Assembly: GCF_002080455.1 (NCBI RefSeq)
Contig: NZ_CP020555.1
Span: 6,360,501 to 6,424,500 of the forward strand
Origin: Streptomyces sp. Sge12
Lineage (GTDB): Bacteria; Actinomycetota; Actinomycetes; Streptomycetales; Streptomycetaceae
DNA length: 64,000 bases
Direction of reading: 5' to 3'
Position 1 is the first letter of the stretch. Each line of letters opens with the position of its first letter. Of this stretch, positions 17,773 through 24,964 are shown one piece after another. The notes beneath the pieces were generated by a model that was given only the letters and a program-made list of their open reading frames with translations, ran no database searches and was not told where the DNA came from. The position numbers and the translations under genes were made by a program.

Positions 17773-19128
17773 GTGGAACCAGACCTGTTCACCGCAGCTG
17801 CCGAAGACCGCAGGGAGAAGGACCCCGCGAGCTCCCCGCTCGCCGTCCGGATGCGCCCGCGCACCCTGGACGAGGTCGTCGGCCAGCAGCACCTGCTGAA
17901 ACCCGGATCACCGCTGCGGCGGCTGGTCGAGGAAGGGGCCGGCGGCCCGGCCGGTGCCTCCTCGGTGATCCTCTGGGGCCCGCCGGGCATCGGAAAGACC
18001 ACGCTGGCGTACGTGGTCAGCCAGGCCACCCAGAAGCGCTTCGTGGAGCTCTCCGCCATCACGGCGGGCGTCAAAGAGGTACGGGCCGTCATCGAGGGCG
18101 CCAAGCGCGCGGCCGGTGGTTACGGCAAGGAGACCGTCCTCTTCCTCGACGAGATCCACCGCTTCAGCAAGGCACAGCAGGACTCGCTGCTCCCGGCCGT
18201 CGAGAACCGCTGGGTGACGCTGATCGCGGCCACCACCGAGAACCCGTACTTCTCGATCATCTCGCCGCTGCTCTCGCGCTCGCTGCTGCTGACGCTGGAA
18301 CCGCTGACGGACGAGGACCTGAGCGCGCTGATGCGGCGCGCGCTCACCGAGGAGCGAGGACTGGGCGGAGCCGTCTCCCTCCCGGCGGACGCGGAGGCGC
18401 ACCTGCTGCGGATCGCCGGCGGCGACGCCCGGCGGGCGCTGACCGCGCTGGAGGCCGGCGCCGGATCGGCCCTCGCCAAGGAAGAGGACGAGATCACCCT
18501 CCAGACGCTGGAGGAGGCGGTCGACCGTGCGGCGGTCCGGTACGACAAGGACGGCGACCAGCACTACGACGTGGCGAGCGCGCTGATCAAGTCGATCCGC
18601 GGCTCGGACGTGGACGCCGCGCTGCACTACCTGGCGCGGATGATCGAGGCCGGTGAAGACCCCCGGTTCATCGCGCGCCGCCTGATGATCTCCGCGAGCG
18701 AGGACATCGGGCTGGCGGATCCGACGGCCCTGCCGATCGCGGTCGCCGCGGCCCAGGCGGTGGCGATGATCGGCTTCCCGGAGGCGGCGCTGACCCTGTC
18801 GCACGCCACGATCGCGCTGGCGCTGGCCCCGAAGTCGAACACCGCGACGACCGCGATCGGCGCGGCGCTGGCCGACGTACGGGCGGGGCTGGCCGGCGCC
18901 GTTCCCGCGCACCTGCGCGACGGGCACTACAAGGGCGCGGCGAAGCTGGGGCACGCGCAGGGGTACGTGTACCCGCACGACGTGCCGGGCGGGATCGCCG
19001 CGCAGCAGTACGCACCGGACGAGATCCAGGGGAAGCGGTACTACGAGCCGACGCGCTACGGCGCGGAGGCCCGCTACGCGGACGTGGTGGAAAAGGTCCG
19101 CGACCGGCTGCGCGGCGCCACCTCCTAG
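17773..19128 (+). CDS. rarA: Replication-associated recombination AAA+ ATPase RarA (MgsA)
   Basis: RarA acts at stalled replication forks and interacts with single-strand-binding protein. The 451-residue protein has the RMRPRTLDEVVGQQHLL opening, Walker A (GPPGIGKTT), Walker B (LFLDEIHRFSKAQQD), sensor 1 (LIAATTENPYFSIISPLLSR), and the C-terminal tetramerisation domain (KYDKDGDQHYD-like, then LIKSIRGSDVDAALHYLARM). The start is the GTG at 17773, likely leaderless. Family length is typical. Confidence 0.96.
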   Translation: MEPDLFTAAAEDRREKDPASSPLAVRMRPRTLDEVVGQQHLLKPGSPLRRLVEEGAGGPAGASSVILWGPPGIGKTTLAYVVSQATQKRFVELSAITAGVKEVRAVIEGAKRAAGGYGKETVLFLDEIHRFSKAQQDSLLPAVENRWVTLIAATTENPYFSIISPLLSRSLLLTLEPLTDEDLSALMRRALTEERGLGGAVSLPADAEAHLLRIAGGDARRALTALEAGAGSALAKEEDEITLQTLEEAVDRAAVRYDKDGDQHYDVASALIKSIRGSDVDAALHYLARMIEAGEDPRFIARRLMISASEDIGLADPTALPIAVAAAQAVAMIGFPEAALTLSHATIALALAPKSNTATTAIGAALADVRAGLAGAVPAHLRDGHYKGAAKLGHAQGYVYPHDVPGGIAAQQYAPDEIQGKRYYEPTRYGAEARYADVVEKVRDRLRGATS

Positions 19129-19235
19129 GCCGGGCGCCGGGCCGGGTGGCGGGGGCCCCGCCGGGCGGGCGGCTCCGGCGCGGTCAGCACCTCGTGGCTC
19201 CGGCGTGGCCGCGCGGGGGGCGGGGCGGCGGAGCC

Positions 19236-19241
19236 TAGGCT
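19236..19241 (+). promoter_or_regulatory. -10 element TAGGCT, probable leaderless start of the HNH gene
   Basis: TAGGCT ends 6 bases before the ATG at 19248, the same arrangement as in front of rarA. No Shine-Dalgarno is visible. Confidence 0.55.
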
Positions 19242-19247
19242 CCGGGC

Positions 19248-19970
19248 ATGGCTCCGTCCCGGCCGTTCGCCGTCGTCCTCGCGCTCGCCCTCGCCGGGCC
19301 CGCGGCGGCCGGATGCCATCACGAAGACGCCGGGACGGCACGCGCCAGCGCGGCCGCGCTGGTCGCGCAGGTGCCGCTCACCGGGGCAGGGTTCCCGCCG
19401 GACGCGCGCACCGCCCAGGCGCAGCTGGCCGGGCTGAAGGTCGAGTGGGGCCGCAACTGGCAGACGTACAAGCGCGAGAACTTCGGCAAGTACTGGTCCG
19501 ACGAGACCGGTGCCGTCGGCGGGCGCAACGGCTGTGACACCCGCGACGACGTGCTGCGCCGGGACCTCAAGGAGCTCCGCGAGGGGGACCGGAACCCGTG
19601 CGTCGTGCTCTCCGGGGTGCTGCACGACCCGTACACCGGCAAGGAGCTGCCCTACACCTACCGGCGGGCCTCGCAGATCCAGACCGACCACGTCGTCGCG
19701 CTCGGCGCCGCCTGGCGGGGCGGCGCGTACGCGTGGACCCCGCAGCGCAGGCTGGAGTACGCCAACGACCTCGACGTACTGCTCGCCGTGGACAAGCAGA
19801 CCAACTACGACAAGGGCAGCAGGACGGCCGACAAGTGGCGGCCGCCCCGGCGGGCGTACTGGTGCGAGTACGCGCGCCGCTACACCGGCATCAAGGCCAA
19901 GTACGGGCTGACCGTGACCGCGCCGGAGAAGCTCGCCCTCCAGGACATGCTGGCCACCTGCACCCCCTGA
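19248..19970 (+). CDS. Secreted HNH endonuclease family protein (DUF1524-like), possible lipoprotein
   Basis: A 240-residue protein with an N-terminal signal (SRPFAVVLALALAGPAAAGC). The AAAGC ending could be a lipobox with Cys22 as anchor. The mature part carries the nuclease core: QIQTDHVVALGAAW (the DH of the HNH/DUF1524 motif), NDLDVLLAV and NYDKGSRTADKW (Asn/Asp/Lys residues of the later metal-binding helix), then YWCEYARRY. Several Cys residues (Cys-rich pairs such as NGCDTR and NPCVVL) suggest disulfides outside the cell. Such proteins are common in actinobacteria as exported nucleases for nutrient scavenging or competition; the exact role is not shown here. Confidence 0.85.
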   Translation: MAPSRPFAVVLALALAGPAAAGCHHEDAGTARASAAALVAQVPLTGAGFPPDARTAQAQLAGLKVEWGRNWQTYKRENFGKYWSDETGAVGGRNGCDTRDDVLRRDLKELREGDRNPCVVLSGVLHDPYTGKELPYTYRRASQIQTDHVVALGAAWRGGAYAWTPQRRLEYANDLDVLLAVDKQTNYDKGSRTADKWRPPRRAYWCEYARRYTGIKAKYGLTVTAPEKLALQDMLATCTP

Positions 19971-19980
19971 CCACGGCCTG

Positions 19981-20142
19981 GGCCGTCTCTTCCGGATCTT
20001 GTCGGGCCCGGCCCGCCCGGCACGGCACCTCGCCGCGTTGTCGGGGCGCCCGAGTACGTCCAGTACACGGGCGCCCCTCCGCCTTGCGATGTACCGCACC
20101 GGACGACCCGGGCTGATCCGACAAGATCCGAAAGAGACGGCC
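19981..20142. mobile_element. MITE-like inverted-repeat element, no transposase
   Basis: Terminal arms of 25 bases (19981-20005 and 20118-20142) are reverse complements with one mismatch, beginning GGCCGTCTCTT and ending AAGAGACGGCC. Inside is a second palindrome, GGGGCGCCCG ... CGGGCGCCCC, centred near 20063 around the core GAGTACGTCCAGTAC. The total is 162 bp with no open frame. It fills the whole gap between the converging HNH and DUF2470 genes and reaches into the DUF2470 stop codon, so it may also act as a two-way terminator. No clear target-site duplication is visible. Confidence 0.6.
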
Positions 20143-21065
20143 TAGTGCGAAGCCGCCGAGAACAGGGAGTGCATCGCCCGGCGCAGGCCGCAGATGTCGG
20201 CGACCGGCTCCGGGAAGTCGAAGCGGGCGTCGAAGGAGCCGGTGGCGCCGCCGGTGAAGCGGACGCGCAGGCCGAGGCGGTCCAGGGAGAGCGGGACGGC
20301 GGTCATGCCGCGGGCCTCGCGGGCGCCCAGCAGCCCGCACAGCTCGCCGAGCCGGTCGCCGTGGGCGGAGTGCAGGTGCTGCAGCAGCTCCGTCTCGTGC
20401 GCGACCATCGGGTCCGGCTCCGCCGCGGCCAGGTCCTCCGGGTCCACGTGCTCGGCGCCCCACAGGTCGTCGACCGAGATCTCGCCGACCTCCAGGCGCA
20501 GCATCATCCAGGCCGGGCGGCCGCCGCCCCGAAGAGCATCCGCCGGGGGGTCCTGGGACTCCCGCATGCCCAGCAGCTCGCCCACCGGATGCCGCTCCGC
20601 GAGCAGCGCCGCGCAGGCCGCGCGCTCGTCCCCGCGCACCGGCGTCAGCCAACCGGCGAGCCAGGCGCGGCCTCGGATACGATGGGGCACGGACACCGGC
20701 GCCACATCCGTGATCTCGATCACGGCGGTGAGGTCGTCGTCCTGGGCGTGAGCGGCTGCCCTGGCAGCCGTGGATTCCCCTGAGACAAGGAGAATCACGT
20801 CCCCGTCCGGGGTGACGGTCCGCGCGACCGGCAGCCCTGTCCCGAACTCCTCGGCCTCGTGACTGTCACGAGCACCGATCAGCGTGAGGGATACTGAGGC
20901 GTTGGACTCTACGAGGGTTCGTACGCGTTCGGCTCCGGTGAGCTGCCGAACGCCTTCCCTGGGACGCGGCTGACCTTGCTTATCGTCGTCGAAAGCGGAT
21001 TCCGTTTCGTTGGAATCCGAACTTCGATGCGCACTGGGCAGGGGGATCCCATGTGGTCGAGACAT
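20142..21065 (-). CDS. DUF2470 / PNPOx-like split-barrel protein (HugZ-like architecture)
   Basis: A 307-residue protein with an FMN-binding-like split-barrel region (about residues 60-200, VSLTLIGARDSHEAEEFGTG ... WAGWL-type strands) and a C-terminal DUF2470 domain (HETELLQHLHSAHGDRL ... FDFPEPVADICGLRRAM). This order resembles HugZ-type haem-utilisation oxygenases, where the C-terminal His region contacts haem. The start is ATG at 21065, supported by GAGGAGGA ten bases upstream; an open extension to 21191 crosses the iron box and is rejected. A 19-bp iron box immediately upstream supports an iron/haem role. Enzyme activity is inferred, not shown. Confidence 0.8.
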   Translation of the reverse strand: MSRPHGIPLPSAHRSSDSNETESAFDDDKQGQPRPREGVRQLTGAERVRTLVESNASVSLTLIGARDSHEAEEFGTGLPVARTVTPDGDVILLVSGESTAARAAAHAQDDDLTAVIEITDVAPVSVPHRIRGRAWLAGWLTPVRGDERAACAALLAERHPVGELLGMRESQDPPADALRGGGRPAWMMLRLEVGEISVDDLWGAEHVDPEDLAAAEPDPMVAHETELLQHLHSAHGDRLGELCGLLGAREARGMTAVPLSLDRLGLRVRFTGGATGSFDARFDFPEPVADICGLRRAMHSLFSAASH

Positions 21066-21079
21066 TACGTCCTCCTCGC

Positions 21080-21098
21080 TAAGGTAAGCCTCACCTAA
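21080..21098 (-). promoter_or_regulatory. Iron box (DmdR1/IdeR-type operator)
   Basis: Read on the minus strand the 19-mer is TTAGGTGAGGCTTACCTTA, which agrees at 16 of 19 positions with the IdeR/DmdR consensus TTAGGTTAGGCTAACCTAA. It lies 14 bases before the DUF2470 start and 22 bases before the divergent rpsD GTG. Iron-bound DmdR1 would be expected to repress the DUF2470 gene. Confidence 0.75.
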
Positions 21099-21120
21099 CT
21101 TACATGGAGGTAGGTTCCCC

Positions 21121-21732
21121 GTGAACCAGAAGCGACCCAAGGTCAAGAAGTCGCGTGCCCTCGGCATTGCACTGACCCCGAAGGCCGTCAAGTACTTCGA
21201 GGCCCGCCCCTACCCGCCGGGCGAGCACGGCCGTGGCCGCAAGCAGAACTCGGACTACAAGGTTCGTCTGCTGGAGAAGCAGCGTCTGCGCGCTCAGTAC
21301 GACATCTCTGAGCGTCAGATGGCCCGCGCGTACGACCGCGCCAAGAAGGCCGAAGGCAAGACGGGCGAGGCGCTTGTCGTCGAGCTCGAGCGTCGCCTCG
21401 ACGCCCTGGTTCTGCGTTCGGGCATCGCCCGCACCATCTACCAGGCCCGCCAGATGGTCGTTCACGGCCACATCGAGGTCAACGGTGACAAGGTCGACAA
21501 GCCGTCGTTCCGTGTCCGTCCGGACGACGTCATCACCGTGCGCGAGCGCAGCCGCGAGAAGGTTCCGTTCCAGGTTGCCCGCGAGGGTGGCTACGCAGGC
21601 GAGGGCGAGACCCCGCGCTACCTGCAGGTCAACCTGAAGGCCCTGGCCTTCCGCCTGGACCGCGACCCGAACCGCAAGGAAATTCCGGTCATCTGCGACG
21701 AGCAGCTCGTCGTCGAGTACTACGCCCGCTGA
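21121..21732 (+). CDS. rpsD: 30S ribosomal protein S4 (zinc-free form)
   Basis: S4 nucleates assembly of the 30S body by binding 16S rRNA. The 203-residue protein has the ARPYPPGEHGRGR segment and the S4 RNA-binding domain (RLDALVLRSGIARTIYQARQMVVHGHI). The N-terminus (MNQKRPKVKKSRALGIALTP) lacks the four cysteines of zinc-binding S4, so this is the C-minus type. The gene stands alone, away from the large ribosomal operons. The start is GTG at 21121 with TGGAGGT upstream. A terminator follows. Confidence 0.97.
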   Translation: MNQKRPKVKKSRALGIALTPKAVKYFEARPYPPGEHGRGRKQNSDYKVRLLEKQRLRAQYDISERQMARAYDRAKKAEGKTGEALVVELERRLDALVLRSGIARTIYQARQMVVHGHIEVNGDKVDKPSFRVRPDDVITVRERSREKVPFQVAREGGYAGEGETPRYLQVNLKALAFRLDRDPNRKEIPVICDEQLVVEYYAR

Positions 21733-21760
21733 TGCAGGCCTAGTCTCACTGGCTGGTCGA

Positions 21761-21792
21761 CCCGCCGTCCCCTCCGGGGGGCGGCGGGTTTT
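21761..21792 (+). terminator. Terminator after rpsD
   Basis: CCCGCC at 21761-21766 pairs with GGCGGG at 21783-21788, extended inward by G-C pairs, and TTTT follows, the clearest U tract in the window. A 13-base direct repeat (CCGGGACCGGCCC) follows at 21799 and 21816. Confidence 0.85.
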
Positions 21793-21833
21793 CCTGTCCC
21801 GGGACCGGCCCTGTTCCGGGACCGGCCCCGCCG

Positions 21834-24011
21834 CTACGGCTGCTCCGTCGCCGCGCCCGTCGACACCCGCGAGCCGCGCGGCCGCCCCGGCTGCCGGGGC
21901 ACGCCGCCGGGGCCGGCGCCGCGTTCCTCCGGATCGCGCAGCGCCCGCCCCACCAGCGCCTCACGGCTCAGCTCCCGCCCCTCGGCCTCGTACGCCGCGT
22001 AGCGCTCGGCGCCCAGCAGCTCGCCCGCCTGCTCCCGGCACATCAGCCGGGGGGCGTTGAAGTAGCCCGAGCCGAACAGCTGGAGCCCGACCCCGCCCCA
22101 CATCGGCTCCGCCGCGCCCTGGAGCACCGCGGCCTCGGCCGCGTCCCCCTCCGCGACCGTGACCAGCGCCAGCAGCTCCAGCGCGAGGACCAGCCCGACC
22201 AGATCGTGGAAGACGTGGTTGATCGCCACGCACTCGGTCAGCAGTTGCCGCGCCTCCCGCGTACGCCCCGCGTCGAGGGCCGCGTATGCGAGGACGTACA
22301 GGGCGTACGCCTTCGTCCAGCGCTCCCCGTGCTCCTCGCAGATCTCCCGGACCTCCCCGCACAGCGCGAGCGCCCCCGGCAGGTCGCCGAGGAAGGCCAG
22401 GGCCATCCCCAGCTCCACCTGGCACATCAGCACGTTGCTGTTCAGCTCGCCGGCCGCCCGGTACTGCTCCAGCGCCGAGCCCAGCAGCTCCCGGGCCCGC
22501 GCCATGTCGTCCGAGACCAGCGCCAGACAGCCCATCCGGTGCACGGCGTAGGCCGTCGCCACCGGGTTGCCGCTCTGCGCCGCCCCGTCCCGGCACTCGT
22601 ACAGGGCGCTCATCGAGGCCGCCGCGTCGCCCTGGAGCGCCGCGACGTAGCCCAGTACCCACAGGGCCTTCAGCCGCGAGTTCTCGTACTCGCCCGCCGC
22701 CCGGTCCACCGGTTCCAGGGTCCGCTCCAGCCAGTGCCGGCCCTCGGTCAGCCGCCCGCAGCCGGCCCAGTAGAACCACAGGGTCCCCGCCAGGTACTGG
22801 CCCAGATGCGCCTCGTCCGGCTCGTCCAGGCAGCACTCCAGAGCGAGCCGGAGGTTCGGCAGCTCCACCTCCACCAGCGCGGCCACCTCCTGCTGGCGCG
22901 GGCTGAACCAGTCCAGCTCGCACCACGTGGCCAGCCCCACGTACCAGTCCCGGTGGCGCCGGCGCAGGCGGCCGGCGTCGCCGAGCGACTCCAGCCAGCC
23001 CGCCCCGTAGACCCGTACGGTCTCCAGCATGCGCAGGCGCACCCCGGCGGGCGTCTCCTCCCGGACCAGCAGGGACTGGGCCACCAGCTCCCCGACCAGG
23101 TCCAGCACCTCCTCCACCGGCAGGTCCGGGCCCGCGCACACGTATTCGACGGCGTCGAGGTCGAACTGCCCGGCGAACACCGACAGCCGCGCCCACAGCA
23201 GCCGCTGCGCCGGGGTGCACAGCTCATGGCTCCAGCCGATGGCCGTGCGCAGCGCCCGGTGCCGGGCCGGCCCGCCGCGCGCACCGCCCGTCAGCAGCGC
23301 GAAGCGGTCCTCCAGCCGGGCGAGCACCTGCGCGGGCGACAGCGTGCGCAGCCGGCCCGCCGCCAGCTCCAGGGCCAGCGGGATCCCGTCGAGCCGGGCG
23401 CACAGCTCCACCAGCGCGGCCCGGTTGTCCGCGGTCACGGCGAAGGCCGGGTCCGCCGCGCAGGCCCGCGCCGTCAGCAGGGCCAGCGCCTCCTCGGGGA
23501 CCGGCGGGGCCAGCGGAAGGAGCAGCTCCCCCTCCAGGGCCAGCGGGCGCCGGCCCGCCGCGAGGACGTGCAGGCCGGGGCAGCGGCGCAGCAGCTCCCG
23601 TACCAGGTCGGCGCACTCGTCGACCAGCTGCTCGAAACCGTCCAGGACCAGCAGCACCCGGCGCCCGGCCAGGTGCTCGGCCAGGACGGCACGGGGCGGG
23701 CGGGTGGTGTGGTCGGTCAGCTCCAGCGCCTCGGCGAGGGCGAGCTCCAGCAGCGCGGGGTCCCGTACGGTGGCCAGCTCCGCCAGCCACACCCCGTCGC
23801 AGTAGCGTTCCTGCGCTCCCTCGGCGGCGCCCCGGGCGGCCGCGAGCGCGAGCCGGGACTTGCCCACCCCGCCCACGCCGGTCACCGTCACGAGCCGGGA
23901 GCATTCCAGGAGCCGTCCCAGCTCGGCGAGTTCGCCACCCCGCCCGATGAACCGGCTGAGCTCCGAGGGAAGATTGCCCCCGGCGGTACTTCGAAGGGGT
24001 CTCTGTCCCAT
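21834..24011 (-). CDS. STAND ATPase with NB-ARC and TPR-like repeats (AfsR-like, no HTH)
   Basis: A 725-residue protein. The N-terminal NB-ARC ATPase opens with NLPSELSRFIGRGGEL and has Walker A (VTGVGGVGKSRLA), Walker B (RVLLVLDGFEQLV), a LAAGRRPL strand and the GIPLALELAAGRL motif. A winged-helix part and about 350 residues of TPR-like helices follow (for example RALWVLGYVAALQGDAAAS-type repeats). Unlike AfsR or LuxR-type relatives it has no DNA-binding domain at either end. I chose ATG at 24011; a TTG at 24050 is an alternative with GGAGG 12 bases upstream. The ligand and output are unknown. Divergent from the DUF948 gene. Confidence 0.8.
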   Translation of the reverse strand: MGQRPLRSTAGGNLPSELSRFIGRGGELAELGRLLECSRLVTVTGVGGVGKSRLALAAARGAAEGAQERYCDGVWLAELATVRDPALLELALAEALELTDHTTRPPRAVLAEHLAGRRVLLVLDGFEQLVDECADLVRELLRRCPGLHVLAAGRRPLALEGELLLPLAPPVPEEALALLTARACAADPAFAVTADNRAALVELCARLDGIPLALELAAGRLRTLSPAQVLARLEDRFALLTGGARGGPARHRALRTAIGWSHELCTPAQRLLWARLSVFAGQFDLDAVEYVCAGPDLPVEEVLDLVGELVAQSLLVREETPAGVRLRMLETVRVYGAGWLESLGDAGRLRRRHRDWYVGLATWCELDWFSPRQQEVAALVEVELPNLRLALECCLDEPDEAHLGQYLAGTLWFYWAGCGRLTEGRHWLERTLEPVDRAAGEYENSRLKALWVLGYVAALQGDAAASMSALYECRDGAAQSGNPVATAYAVHRMGCLALVSDDMARARELLGSALEQYRAAGELNSNVLMCQVELGMALAFLGDLPGALALCGEVREICEEHGERWTKAYALYVLAYAALDAGRTREARQLLTECVAINHVFHDLVGLVLALELLALVTVAEGDAAEAAVLQGAAEPMWGGVGLQLFGSGYFNAPRLMCREQAGELLGAERYAAYEAEGRELSREALVGRALRDPEERGAGPGGVPRQPGRPRGSRVSTGAATEQP

Positions 24012-24101
24012 GGGACACGGAGGGTACTGGTCCGGATGCGCTGCGTTCAAGACGGGTCCCGTCCTCCCCGAATTCGGGTACGGCCGGGGATCTCCGGCGC
24101 G

Positions 24102-24107
24102 ATAGGG
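24102..24107 (+). promoter_or_regulatory. -10-like TAGGGT upstream of the alaS unit
   Basis: A TAGGGT hexamer (within CGATAGGGTCGG) lies about 50 bases before the DUF948 GTG. There is no clear -35. Position accurate to a base or two. Confidence 0.35.
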
Positions 24108-24158
24108 TCGGAGGGCGAATAGTCCTGCACTTCAGGAACAGACAGAGAGCGGTGTGAC

Positions 24159-24602
24159 GTGTCCGGTGTAGAGGTGGCCGGGATCATCGTGGCCGTCTTC
24201 TGGGCCATCCTGATCTCCTTCCTGGCCGTGGCGCTGGTGAGGCTGGCCCAGGTACTGAGGGCGACGACCAAGCTGGTGGCCGACGTGACCGACCAGGCCG
24301 TCCCGCTGCTGGCCGACGCCTCCACCACCGTCCGCTCCGCGCGCACCCAGCTCGACCGGGTCGACGCCATCGCGAGCGACGTCCAGGAGGTCACCTCCAA
24401 CGCCTCCGCCCTGTCCTCCACCGTCGCCACCGCCTTCGGCGGGCCCCTGGTGAAGGTCGCGGCCTTCGGCTACGGCGTCCGCAAGGCGCTGGGCAAGGGG
24501 GATGCCGCGACGTCGGGCGGCGTGCCGCCGAAGAAATCCCGACGAACCGTGATCGTTGGCCGTACGGTGCCCGCCGCCCGGCGCCGCAGGCAGAAGGGCT
24601 GA
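24159..24602 (+). CDS. DUF948 membrane protein
   Basis: A 147-residue protein with one N-terminal membrane helix (about residues 5-27, EVAGIIVAVFWAILISFLAVAL), then a methyl-accepting-like amphipathic helical stretch rich in Thr, Ala, Val and Asp, and a basic C-terminus (RRRRQKG). This is the DUF948 pattern. It is preceded by a GAGAGCGG ribosome site at the GTG and followed 8 bases later by another small gene and alaS, an arrangement typical of Streptomyces. Function unknown. Confidence 0.85.
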   Translation: MSGVEVAGIIVAVFWAILISFLAVALVRLAQVLRATTKLVADVTDQAVPLLADASTTVRSARTQLDRVDAIASDVQEVTSNASALSSTVATAFGGPLVKVAAFGYGVRKALGKGDAATSGGVPPKKSRRTVIVGRTVPAARRRRQKG

Positions 24603-24610
24603 GACCGCCG

Positions 24611-24964
24611 ATGTTCCGCCGAGCCTTCTGGTTCACCGCAGGCGCAGCCGCCGGCGTGTGGGCCACCACCAAGGTCAACCGCCAGCTGAAGAAGCTGACG
24701 CCGGAGAGCCTCGCCGCCCAGGCGGCCGACAAGGCCGTGGAGGCGGGTCACCGCCTCAAGGACTTCGCCCTCGACGTCAAGGCGGGAATGACGCAGCGCG
24801 AGGACGAGCTGAACGACGCACTGGGGCTCGGGCGGGACGCCTTGGACCCGGTGCGGCCCGACAACGTCACGGCCCTTCCCGGGCCGCGGCGGCTGCGGGC
24901 CATCGAGAACGACAAGACCACCTACCGCCCCAACCTTTCGTACGACCGGAATGAGGACCACTGA
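24611..24964 (+). CDS. Small conserved protein upstream of alaS (DUF6167-like)
   Basis: A 117-residue protein with a short hydrophobic N-terminus (FRRAFWFTAGAAAGVWATTKV), then helices rich in Lys and Ala and a charged C-terminal tail ending in NEDH. I recognise it as the small protein that regularly separates the DUF948 gene from alaS in Streptomyces; the DUF number is from memory. Its TGA shares an A with the alaS ATG, so translation is coupled. Function unknown. Confidence 0.8.
   Translation: MFRRAFWFTAGAAAGVWATTKVNRQLKKLTPESLAAQAADKAVEAGHRLKDFALDVKAGMTQREDELNDALGLGRDALDPVRPDNVTALPGPRRLRAIENDKTTYRPNLSYDRNEDH

Noticed and set aside
21799..21828. CCGGGACCGGCCC direct repeat as an attachment site
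   Set aside because: Only 13 bases, in a gap after a terminator, with no integrase or tRNA nearby.
22206..24122. 638-codon plus-strand frame opposite the STAND ATPase
   Set aside because: Low-complexity Arg/Gln/Pro/Val translation; the minus strand has clear Walker motifs.
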